From CAZDET01 sp964504335 (GTDB lineage: Bacteria > Bacteroidota > Bacteroidia > Chitinophagales > Saprospiraceae): a DNA stretch of 64,000 nucleotides. The stretch covers positions 5,716 through 69,715 of the forward strand of contig CAZDET010000022.1 in the NCBI GenBank assembly GCA_964504335.1, in the 5' to 3' direction. Numbering within the stretch: position 1 is the stretch's first letter; every line of letters begins with the position of its first letter. The notes below the pieces were generated by a model, which saw only the letters and a list, made by a program, of their open reading frames with translations, ran no database searches and was not told the DNA's origin. Positions 51,007-58,175 of the stretch are shown one piece after another. The translations under genes were made by a program, and so were the position numbers.

Positions 51007-52865
51007 GGTCTCGCAATCTGCCCCCCTTCCGTAAGTAAGCGTACTTGATACAAACCAGCCGGTAGATCGTTCGTGCGGATATCCACGGTGTGGGTACCGG
51101 TAGACAAGAGGGCTTGCCCATCGCGAATGGTTTTCATCAGGCGGCCCTGGGCATCGAACAGGTCAATTTGCACCGGCCCGGCCTGGGTCAGTTCGAAGGT
51201 AATTTGTGCCTGATCGCGCGTAGGGTTGGGAGTAGGCCCCTGCAGTTTCAAGTCGTTGGCGAGGTTGCGCCATTCGTTCACTGAAGTAACGGTTTCTCCG
51301 GAAAGGTCCACCCGGGCGAAGTAGATCTCCAGGTTGCCGTCGCCGGCCCGCCCATCCGACCAGAATGGAATAGCAGCATTGGGGGTAGTTACCGTACCGT
51401 TGTACTCGCCGATTCCAAAATTCTGGTTTTTCGAACCGATCGTACTAAAGTCGGTGCCTTCCTGAGTGACTTGCACCTCTTCTTCGAAGGTGAGCCCTCC
51501 ATCGGTGCTGCTGGTCAGAAAGTAGTGCGTGGTAGCAGCACTGTCGCTGGCCAGCCGGCGGTCGTACCAGTTCACCACCAGGGTACCGGTAGGCGTGACG
51601 GAGGCTGTCGGATAGAAGTTGTGTACATCCGTATCGGTATCCTGATTGAGTACACGTGGCGTCTCCCACGTTTGGCCGTCGTCAATGCTGCGAGTGTAGT
51701 ACACGTCAAAACCCTCTGTGAAAAACGTATCCAGACCGGTACTCGACCAGACGACATGAAGCGTACCGTCCGTTTCCGTCCCGGAGCGATCGACTACAAT
51801 GTAGGCCGATGGATAGGTCCGGCTGGGATCGACCCCTTCAATGCAGCTTTCTTCCGACTGGCCCGGAGGAAAGCAGCTCAGGCTGATTTCACTCACCTGA
51901 TTGGGCGTGGTGTAGGTAAGTCCTCCATCGGTAGATTGGACGTAATACAAAGCGAGGCGCTCGTCCGCCTTGCGCACCCCGGTGAAGAGGATGTGAATGG
52001 TTCCTTCGCTATCGACATCAATGGTCGGGAATTGCGTAAAGTAGAATTCCGTCGAATCGGCAACAACCACGTAATTCGAATCGAAGGCCGCTGCCTCCGG
52101 CTGCAGCCGCTTGGCCAGGATTTGGTAGAATGCCACTGAATCGGAGCCACTGATTTCCGCGTAGGTCATGTAGGTATTGCCGGCAAACTTCCCATCGGAT
52201 TGATCGGTGGCCATCCATTGCTTATCAACGAACCGCCCACTGAAATCCCCGGTGAGCACGCCTTCGATCAGCCCCTCATCGACGGGCTCGTCCAATACTG
52301 TCCAGGTAAGCCCCTGATCCTGTGATACCGCTGCGTAGAGAGCGATTTTGGATTCCTGGCTCAAAATATCAATCGACAGCAGTAGCCAGCTAAACACGGC
52401 GGTACCATCATCGGTGAAGGAGATGACCGGATCGCCTCCACCGGCCACGATCTGGAGGGGTTCGAGTACCTCGTTTACGTCGAAGGTGTTGAGTGTCCAG
52501 GTTGTCCCGAAATCCGTAGTCGCATAAATGGGCACCTTCATGGTCGGCAGGAAACCACCGGTTTCCCACTTGATGGCAGCGGTGATCATATTGTTACTGT
52601 CGAGCGGATTGATCGCAGCGTGGATTTCACTTTCTGCATCCCCCGTACGGGTAATGTTGGCCGGTTCGGCACCGCGCAGTTGGCCGGCGGACAGTGGCGT
52701 AGATCGCTGCCCGGCTTCAAAGGCCTCCAGGGCCTTACGGGCCTGATCGGCGCGCTTTTGGATCAGGTGATTTGCCGCTCGCTGAGCAGCGGCAGGTGTT
52801 ACAGTTTGTGCTTGTGCCCCAAGGGCCAACACACAGCAGAAAAAGGTAAAGATTACATTCCTCAT
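50991..52865 (-). CDS. T9SS-exported sialidase-like (BNR-type) protein
   Basis: A 624-aa secreted protein. A signal peptide (about 1-19, FTFFCCVLALGAQAQ) is followed by a propeller-like region with BNR/Asp-box-style repeats (ATTDFGTTWTLNTF, VSQDQGLTWTVL, QSTDGGLTYTTP, SIDDGQTWETPRV, SSTDGGLTFEEEV) that match exo-sialidase folds. The last about 75 residues are a type A T9SS sorting tail (FELTQAGPVQIDLFDAQGR, LPAGLYQVRLLTEGG). The Asp-boxes do not prove sialidase activity: the Arg triad is not checked. Likely an extracellular glycan- or protein-binding protein. The upstream 539 bases hold structured repeat copy 3. Confidence 0.85.
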   Translation of the reverse strand: MRNVIFTFFCCVLALGAQAQTVTPAAAQRAANHLIQKRADQARKALEAFEAGQRSTPLSAGQLRGAEPANITRTGDAESEIHAAINPLDSNNMITAAIKWETGGFLPTMKVPIYATTDFGTTWTLNTFDVNEVLEPLQIVAGGGDPVISFTDDGTAVFSWLLLSIDILSQESKIALYAAVSQDQGLTWTVLDEPVDEGLIEGVLTGDFSGRFVDKQWMATDQSDGKFAGNTYMTYAEISGSDSVAFYQILAKRLQPEAAAFDSNYVVVADSTEFYFTQFPTIDVDSEGTIHILFTGVRKADERLALYYVQSTDGGLTYTTPNQVSEISLSCFPPGQSEESCIEGVDPSRTYPSAYIVVDRSGTETDGTLHVVWSSTGLDTFFTEGFDVYYTRSIDDGQTWETPRVLNQDTDTDVHNFYPTASVTPTGTLVVNWYDRRLASDSAATTHYFLTSSTDGGLTFEEEVQVTQEGTDFSTIGSKNQNFGIGEYNGTVTTPNAAIPFWSDGRAGDGNLEIYFARVDLSGETVTSVNEWRNLANDLKLQGPTPNPTRDQAQITFELTQAGPVQIDLFDAQGRLMKTIRDGQALLSTGTHTVDIRTNDLPAGLYQVRLLTEGGQIARPLVVL

Positions 52866-53069
52866 GATTTGGCGATTAGTTTTTGGATGCCAGATTCATT
52901 CGGAAATAAGTAGAAAGGAAACAGCGCTCAATAAGAAGCAGATGGAAAGAAGTGCACTGTGTGGGTGTATCAGAAGCGTGGCGCAATATAATACAAAGTG
53001 GAAAAACTGCCCGGTATGAGCAGCGAAAAGTTTGGACAGCCTCTATTTTGGCTCCAGCAAGCAACAAAC

Positions 53070-53100
53070 TTGACAGGTGGCATTTAAAGGATTATATTTG
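53070..53100 (+). promoter_or_regulatory. promoter upstream of structured repeat copy 3
   Basis: TTG (53070-53072), 20 bases, TATATTTG (53093-53100): the best match of the three to the Bacteroidota consensus. The repeat starts 60 bases downstream. Confidence 0.65.
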
Positions 53101-53159
53101 CAGAACCAATCTCACATTATACTGCCCAATGGGTAGTTTTTTCATCCATTTCATTTTAC

Positions 53160-53310
53160 ACGGCCGTTCTCATTGCTGGTAGTCGCGTGCGGGTTGCACG
53201 CTCGGTCTACTTGCATGCCCTTCAGGCAGGCAGGATAGGAGGGCGGGCTTTCCCACCCACATATATGGTGTGCACCGAGCCGGGCCGCCGGCTGGCTCGG
53301 CTGCCGGGCT
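53160..53310 (+). repeat. structured dispersed repeat, copy 3 (candidate RNA)
   Basis: Starts ACGGCCGTTCT. Hairpin A: GTAG/CTAC (53179-53182, 53207-53210) with GCGTGC/GCACGC inside (53185-53190, 53196-53201). Hairpin B: CTTG/CAGG (53210-53213, 53231-53234) with GCC/GGC inside (53217-53219, 53225-53227). Hairpin C: GGGCGGG/CCCACCC (53241-53247, 53252-53258), one mismatch, CTTT loop. A fourth stem CCGAGCC/GGCTCGG (53275-53281, 53294-53300) is clear only here. Lies upstream of ravA. Confidence 0.75.
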
Positions 53311-53404
53311 AGATTCCCATGCCCTTCCAAAGGAGCCAACACCTGCTAATCTTTGCGGATTGTTGCCCCCGGAAACCATTCGCCCCCGGATCCGTTACAA
53401 TCGC

Positions 53405-54994
53405 ATGGAGCAAAATGGCCGCACCACCAGTTTAGACATTGACGTTTCCGTCGAACGTCGCTTGCGCATTCAGCGCCTGTTGCAGGAATTGAGCACAGGG
53501 TTATTCGAACGTGAGCAAGCCGTCCAACTAGCCTTGCTCAGCGCGGTGGCCGGAGAGAGTATTTTCCTGCTCGGCCCTCCCGGTGTCGGAAAAAGCCTGA
53601 TTGCCCGCAGGCTGAAGTATGCCTTCCGCGACGGCACCTCCTTCGAATATCTCATGAGCAAATTTTCCACGCCTGATGAAGTGTTCGGTCCCGTTTCCAT
53701 CAAAAAACTAAAGGAAGAAGACAAATACGAACGCCTCACCGAGCGCTACCTGCCCGGCGCTAACATCGTCTTTCTCGACGAAATCTGGAAAGCCGGCCCG
53801 GCCATTCAAAACGCCCTTCTCACCATCCTGAATGAAAAAATTTACCGCAACGGCGATCAAGATCTCCAGGTCAACATTCGGGGCATCATCACGGCCTCTA
53901 ACGAACTCCCTCCTCCCAATCAGAATCTGGCCCCCATTTGGGATCGTTTCCTGATTCGCCTCGAAATGGGCAATATCCGGCAGTTCCGGAATTTCCTCAA
54001 CATGATCACGCAGACCGAGGACTTGTACGAGGACCAGGTCGATCCCGAACTCAAGCTATCTCACGAAGAGCTGGATGCCTGGACCCAGCACATCGATCAG
54101 ACGGAAGTACCTCCCGAGGTCCTCAACGTGATTCAAGTCGTTAAGACCAAAATCGACGACTATAACGCCCGCCCCAACAACGCCGCCGCTGCCATCATCA
54201 TCAACGACCGGCGCTGGAAGAAAATAATCCGCCTGCTCCGTACCTCGGCTTTCCTCAACGGTCGGTCTAGCGTCGATTTGATGGACTGCTTTCTAATGGA
54301 GCATTGCCTGTGGAGCCGCCCGGATCAACGTGAAGTCATTCGCGATATCGTCGCGGCTGCCATCCGGGAACACGGCTACACCCTGGCCGTCAACCTCACT
54401 GCTTTGCGCAAGGAAATCCGCCACTTCGAGCAAGACGTGGAGCAAGAAACCCGCGTAAAGTACACCATTGATGAAGAACGGCTCAAGCTCATCGAGGAGG
54501 ACTATTACGAGCTGGTAAAAGACGATAATCAATTCGAAGGCACCCTGGTTTCTTCCAAACAGTACCAGCAACTTAATCTCAACGAACCTACCGTCACCAA
54601 CTTCTACGATCAGGATTTCAACCTCGTCAATCGCCTCCGCGCACTCAAGGGTACCGCCCAGCATTCCATCGACGTCTACTACAATAGCGTGCGATCAACC
54701 TATCCACTCCGAACCGTAAAAGCAGAACGCAGCGAAACCGTGTACAAGGAACCGCATGCAGTAGTGCGCAAATTCTGGGACGAGCGCTTCGAACGGCTCC
54801 AACAGTACATCGGAGAACAACAAACCAAAATCAACCAATACGGTCCAACCCAGATGGAACTATTGGACAAAAATCTGTTTGTAGAAGCAGAGCGCGCCGA
54901 AATCGTCCGGGCCAACCTGGAAGAAGTGCGCCGAGGCCTGAACCAACTTCGCCTTCGATTGGAGAAGATTCAGTTCTCCTACGACAGAAAATAG
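53405..54994 (+). CDS. RavA-like MoxR AAA+ ATPase
   Basis: A 529-aa hexameric chaperone-like ATPase. Walker A is LLGPPGVGKS at about 56-64, then RRLKYAF, FEYLMSKFSTPDEVFGP, LPGANIVFLDEIWKAGPAI (Walker B) and ITASNELPPPNQ (sensor). These blocks match E. coli RavA over its full AAA+ part. The C-terminal half has the RavA-type DDRRWKKIIRLLRTSAF-like segment (NDRRWKKIIRLLRTSAFLNG) and a long coiled coil at the end. The partner ViaA homologue is at 26114-27748, not adjacent. The open frame starts at 53270, but its first residues come from structured repeat copy 3, so the ATG at 53405 is used. Confidence 0.88.
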   Translation: MEQNGRTTSLDIDVSVERRLRIQRLLQELSTGLFEREQAVQLALLSAVAGESIFLLGPPGVGKSLIARRLKYAFRDGTSFEYLMSKFSTPDEVFGPVSIKKLKEEDKYERLTERYLPGANIVFLDEIWKAGPAIQNALLTILNEKIYRNGDQDLQVNIRGIITASNELPPPNQNLAPIWDRFLIRLEMGNIRQFRNFLNMITQTEDLYEDQVDPELKLSHEELDAWTQHIDQTEVPPEVLNVIQVVKTKIDDYNARPNNAAAAIIINDRRWKKIIRLLRTSAFLNGRSSVDLMDCFLMEHCLWSRPDQREVIRDIVAAAIREHGYTLAVNLTALRKEIRHFEQDVEQETRVKYTIDEERLKLIEEDYYELVKDDNQFEGTLVSSKQYQQLNLNEPTVTNFYDQDFNLVNRLRALKGTAQHSIDVYYNSVRSTYPLRTVKAERSETVYKEPHAVVRKFWDERFERLQQYIGEQQTKINQYGPTQMELLDKNLFVEAERAEIVRANLEEVRRGLNQLRLRLEKIQFSYDRK

Positions 54995-55076
54995 ATATTT
55001 AGACCACTAGATCGTTTGGTTCTTTCTACTTTAACCTGTCAGCTATTCCTACACCTAAATATTGTCTAAATATCTA
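54992..55076. repeat. TTAG/CTAA inverted repeat between ravA and the ferredoxin gene
   Basis: TAGATATTTAGAC (54992-55004, including the ravA stop) is the exact reverse complement of GTCTAAATATCTA (55064-55076). A possible weak terminator separating ravA from the tocopherol-type operon. Confidence 0.7.
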
Positions 55077-55083
55077 ACTAACA

Positions 55084-55287
55084 ATGGCTGGAAACACCCC
55101 CGTACTGTTCGATATTGGTTGGAATGCCTGCATTCGTTGCGGTGCCTGTGTCGCCGTTTGCCCACAGCCCGACCCCTTTATCAGCCCATTCGATACCATT
55201 GCTGTCAATACCCCTTGCGACATTGCCTGTATGGCTTGTGAATATATTTGCCCGGTGAGCACGATCACCCACCGAGCAGCTTCCTAA
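55084..55287 (+). CDS. small 2[4Fe-4S] ferredoxin-like protein
   Basis: A 67-aa electron carrier. Two cluster motifs are present: CIRCGACVAVCP (CxxCxxCxxxCP) and CDIACMACEYICP, where the first spacing is CxxxC instead of CxxC. The three-residue spacing suggests an altered second cluster site or an Alv-type variant. It begins 7 bases after the inverted repeat and ends 19 bases before the VTE3-like gene, so it is probably the first gene of that operon. Possible partners include a prenyl reductase encoded elsewhere; this is inference. It would be easy to overlook because of its length. Confidence 0.85.
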   Translation: MAGNTPVLFDIGWNACIRCGACVAVCPQPDPFISPFDTIAVNTPCDIACMACEYICPVSTITHRAAS

Positions 55288-55306
55288 CAACAATCGCTCA
55301 TTGTCC

Positions 55307-56260
55307 ATGCGCCTGATGCAACAAAAGCGAGAAGCCTATTGGTTTTATCGCTATCTCTCCGTGTTTTACGACAAATTGGTCAATCCCCTCTTCTGGACGC
55401 GGCCCATGCGGGAAGCGGCCCTCAACCTGGAGAAATGGTCGTCCGGGATGCGCGTCATTGACGTCGGGTCGGGAACCGGCTTCACCACCCAGGGTATCGT
55501 ACAGCGGGTTCCGGCCGATCAGGTCACCTGCGTCGACCAGAGCCCCCACCAAATGCAGCACGCCAAACAGAAGCCAGAACTCCAGGGCTGCCATTTTCTG
55601 ATTGGCGACGCCGAGCAGATTCCCGTCGAATCGGACTCCTTCGATCGCTACGTGTCTGCTGGTAGCATCGAGTACTGGCCGGATCCGCAGCGGGGGGTCA
55701 ACGAAGCCTACCGCGTACTAAAACCCGGTGGAAGAGCGCTGCTGATCGGGCCACTGGAGCCCCGGCAAGCCTTTTCCCGGTATATGGCCAATACCTGGAT
55801 GTTGTTTCCGAAGGAAGAAGAATACTTCCAACTATTCGAAACGGCCGGCTTTGATGACATCCGCTACAAATTCGTCCGGCCCCATTGGATTCGTTCCGAC
55901 CGCTATGGCATTGCGATTAGTGGGCGCAAACCGACAGCCGGCGCATCTCCCGCCGACGTCCCGCGCATGGAGGTGGTGCCCGGCCAGGAAGTTTCTCCCT
56001 CTCTTTCCGAATCCATCACAATGTTCGGACGCGTTCTGATCGGTTCCCTGGCCGGTTTCGTATTCATCCCTATGGCCCTCTTGGGTTATGCTCGTGCTGC
56101 TATCGATCCGGTACAACCAAGCGCCGCCGACGATCCACACGAGCCGGAAGTACTTCCGGCCGAACCGCTCAATGTGCATCAAAAGGGCGTACTGATTGGC
56201 CTGGCCGCCATCGCCGGCTTGCTAATCTGGCGATCCACCCGTCGCTCTTCCAACGATTAA
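55307..56260 (+). CDS. plant VTE3-type 2-methyl-6-prenylbenzoquinol (MPBQ/MSBQ) methyltransferase
   Basis: A 317-aa SAM-dependent methyltransferase. The SAM motif is VIDVGSGTGFTTQG at 50-63. Blocks YWFYRYLSVFYDKLVNP (11-27), DQSPHQMQHAKQK (77-89), VSAGSIEYWPDPQRG (116-130) and TWMLFPKEEEY (163-173) match, almost residue for residue, what I remember of Arabidopsis VTE3/APG1, which methylates the ring of MPBQ (tocopherol) and MSBQ (plastoquinone). Like the plant enzyme it has a C-terminal membrane anchor (about 240-262); here a second helix (294-309) and charged tail are added. A TTG at 55301 is possible, but the ATG at 55307 is preferred. Product specificity is inferred. Confidence 0.9.
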   Translation: MRLMQQKREAYWFYRYLSVFYDKLVNPLFWTRPMREAALNLEKWSSGMRVIDVGSGTGFTTQGIVQRVPADQVTCVDQSPHQMQHAKQKPELQGCHFLIGDAEQIPVESDSFDRYVSAGSIEYWPDPQRGVNEAYRVLKPGGRALLIGPLEPRQAFSRYMANTWMLFPKEEEYFQLFETAGFDDIRYKFVRPHWIRSDRYGIAISGRKPTAGASPADVPRMEVVPGQEVSPSLSESITMFGRVLIGSLAGFVFIPMALLGYARAAIDPVQPSAADDPHEPEVLPAEPLNVHQKGVLIGLAAIAGLLIWRSTRRSSND

Positions 56261-56276
56261 CCCTCAAGTTGCCACT

Positions 56277-57131
56277 ATGTCCGTCCGTTCTCTGAATCAA
56301 CGCATTAGCCGATTTTACGACACGTCTACTCCAGTCTGGCTATCTACCTGGGGAGAGCATATGCACCACGGGTATTACGGGGCGGATGGGAAGCAGCAAA
56401 AGAATCACCGGCAGGCCCAAATCGATGCCATCGAGGAACTGCTGCGCTGGGGAGGCGTTCGGCAAGTCAGGCGGCTACTCGATGCCGGCTGTGGCGTGGG
56501 AGGCAGCGCCCGTTACCTGGCGCAGAAGTTCGATGCCCATGCCCTCGGCTTAACGCTTAGCCCGGTGCAGGCCAAGCGGGCACTTCGCTATACCCGCGAG
56601 GCAGGCTTGCGCGACCAGGTGGAGATTCGCACCGGAGATCTGATGCAGGCCAATGTCGAAGAGATTGGTCGGTTCGATCTCGTTTGGTCGATGGAAAGCG
56701 CCGAGCACATCGAGGCCAAGGCGGCCCTGGCCCAACTGTTCTACGAACTGCTCGTACCGGGCGGACAACTCCTCATGGCCACCTGGTGTATTCGGGCCGA
56801 CCATCCTCAGCTTCGCGCGGAGGAAGTCCGGTTGCTCGATCGGCTCTACCGATGGTACCACCTGCCGCAAATGGTTTCGATTGCCACCTTTCAGGATCAC
56901 CTCGAAGCCGCCGGCTTTCAACACGTGCAAACGGATGATTGGAGCGACGCCGTCGCGCCGTTCTGGAAAGCCGTGCTCCAATCAGCACTACGCCCCGCCA
57001 ATTGGCCCGGGCTCTTTCGATCGGGGAAAGACACCCTACTCGGAGCCTGGGCGATGCAATACATGATCAGGGGCTATCAGCTCGGCTTGATTAAATACGG
57101 CATCTTTCGGGCAGAAAAACCGACTACCTAA
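56277..57131 (+). CDS. gamma-tocopherol C-methyltransferase-like enzyme (VTE4 type)
   Basis: A 284-aa SAM methyltransferase. The block WGEHMHHGYYG at 25-35 followed by RQAQIDAIEELL is the tocopherol methyltransferase mark (compare Synechocystis slr0089). SAM motif LDAGCGVGGSARYLA (68-82), LSPVQAKRA (94-102) and the ATWCIR, DWSDAVAPFW and GLIKYGIFRAEKP blocks follow the same order. The plant/cyanobacterial enzyme adds the last ring methyl to gamma-tocopherol, making alpha-tocopherol. It starts 16 bases after the VTE3-like stop and its stop shares a base with the next ATG. Substrate could be an uncyclised quinol if no cyclase exists in the genome. Confidence 0.88.
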   Translation: MSVRSLNQRISRFYDTSTPVWLSTWGEHMHHGYYGADGKQQKNHRQAQIDAIEELLRWGGVRQVRRLLDAGCGVGGSARYLAQKFDAHALGLTLSPVQAKRALRYTREAGLRDQVEIRTGDLMQANVEEIGRFDLVWSMESAEHIEAKAALAQLFYELLVPGGQLLMATWCIRADHPQLRAEEVRLLDRLYRWYHLPQMVSIATFQDHLEAAGFQHVQTDDWSDAVAPFWKAVLQSALRPANWPGLFRSGKDTLLGAWAMQYMIRGYQLGLIKYGIFRAEKPTT

Positions 57132-58024
57132 TGCAAATGGCTCTACTCAATTTCCTGCGCTTTTCCCGCTTACACACAATCGTAGGAACCAGCCTAAGTG
57201 TCTCGGCGCTCTATCTCATCGCGGCCAGCCATGCCCACCAGTGGGATGCCCTGTTGTGGCTCTACGCACTCCTCGCTTGTCTCGCAGCCAATATTTACAT
57301 CGTTGGACTCAATCAGGTGACCGACGTGGAAATCGATCGCATCAACAAGCCCTACTTACCCCTGGCTTCCGGGGCCTACAGCATGCAAACCGGGATGCGC
57401 ATCATACTGATTGCGCTTTTCATCAGCCTCATAGTTGCCCTCCATCAGGGGCGCTTTCTCGCTCTGTGCGTGCTGCTGTCGCTGTTTCTCGGAACCGCCT
57501 ATTCACTTCCGCCTATTCGGTTGAAGCGCTTCCACATCTGGGCGGCTTTATGCATCATCGCCGTGCGGGGGATCATCGTCAACCTATTCCTGTTCGTTCA
57601 CTTTTACGAACATCTGGGCGGACGGCAGTACATCGCCCCGGAAGTGCTTCTTCTGACCAGCATCATTTTCACCTTTGGCATCGTCATTGCCTGGTTTAAG
57701 GATATTCCCGATGCGGCCGGAGACGAACAATTCAAAATACGAACCCTCGCACTACGACTGGGGGCCAAACAGGTGTGGCTCATTGGCAGCATCGTTCTTA
57801 CCCTGGGGTTGCTCGGTATCGTGATTGCCGCGGTTTTCACCAGGATGCATTCCAACAACAGCATCATCGCACTAGGAAACCTCGGAATCTTCCTTGCATT
57901 CTGGTGGTTGAACGGCCGGTTGGATTTGAAAAATGCAGCCTCCATCGCCCGGTTCTATCAATCGGTCTGGATCTTGTTTTTCCTGGAGTATATCACTTTT
58001 GCCCTGGCAGGACTATTGGGCTGA
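57131..58024 (+). CDS. homogentisate prenyltransferase (VTE2/HPT type, UbiA family)
   Basis: A 297-aa membrane prenyltransferase with about eight to nine helices. The block FSRLHTIVGTSLSVSALYL (11-29) and the first Asp motif LNQVTDVEIDRINKP (60-74) are those of homogentisate phytyltransferase (Synechocystis slr1736); the second motif is FKDIPDAAGDEQFKIRTL (about 189-206). Both lie in the helix-loop positions of the UbiA family. It condenses homogentisate with a prenyl diphosphate and releases CO2. With no chlorophyll pathway expected, the donor is more likely geranylgeranyl than phytyl diphosphate (inference). The ATG overlaps the VTE4-like stop by one base. A terminator region follows. Confidence 0.88.
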   Translation: MQMALLNFLRFSRLHTIVGTSLSVSALYLIAASHAHQWDALLWLYALLACLAANIYIVGLNQVTDVEIDRINKPYLPLASGAYSMQTGMRIILIALFISLIVALHQGRFLALCVLLSLFLGTAYSLPPIRLKRFHIWAALCIIAVRGIIVNLFLFVHFYEHLGGRQYIAPEVLLLTSIIFTFGIVIAWFKDIPDAAGDEQFKIRTLALRLGAKQVWLIGSIVLTLGLLGIVIAAVFTRMHSNNSIIALGNLGIFLAFWWLNGRLDLKNAASIARFYQSVWILFFLEYITFALAGLLG

Positions 58025-58038
58025 TAAGGAATAAAAAA

Positions 58039-58061
58039 AGGTCCGACAAAAAGCCGGACCT
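58039..58061 (-). terminator. minus-strand terminator after the T9SS exoprotein
   Basis: AGGTCCG (58039-58045) pairs with CGGACCT (58055-58061); the A-run on the plus-strand left side becomes a T-run on the minus strand. It would stop transcripts coming from the minus-strand gene at 58176. Confidence 0.7.
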
Positions 58062-58133
58062 CGCTATAACAAATCATAATCTCATGAAAAAAAAGACGAC
58101 CTAAATTCTTCAGGGTTAACGCGGTGCTTAAAA

Positions 58134-58165
58134 AGGCCCCCCACGAGGGGGGGCTTCATTTTTTT
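58134..58165 (+). terminator. terminator for the tocopherol-type operon
   Basis: AGGCCCCCC, loop ACGA, GGGGGGGCTT, then CATTTTTTT (near-perfect stem, one bulge). On the minus strand it also ends in T's, so it can work both ways. Confidence 0.75.
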
Positions 58166-58175
58166 GGGATTACGA

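Noticed and set aside
50991..52865. Confirmed sialidase activity
   Set aside because: Asp-box repeats show the propeller, but the Arg triad and other catalytic residues could not be confirmed by eye, so the call stays sialidase-like.
53270..53404. N-terminal extension of the RavA-like frame
   Set aside because: These residues are encoded by the end of structured repeat copy 3 and do not resemble RavA; the ATG at 53405 is the true start.
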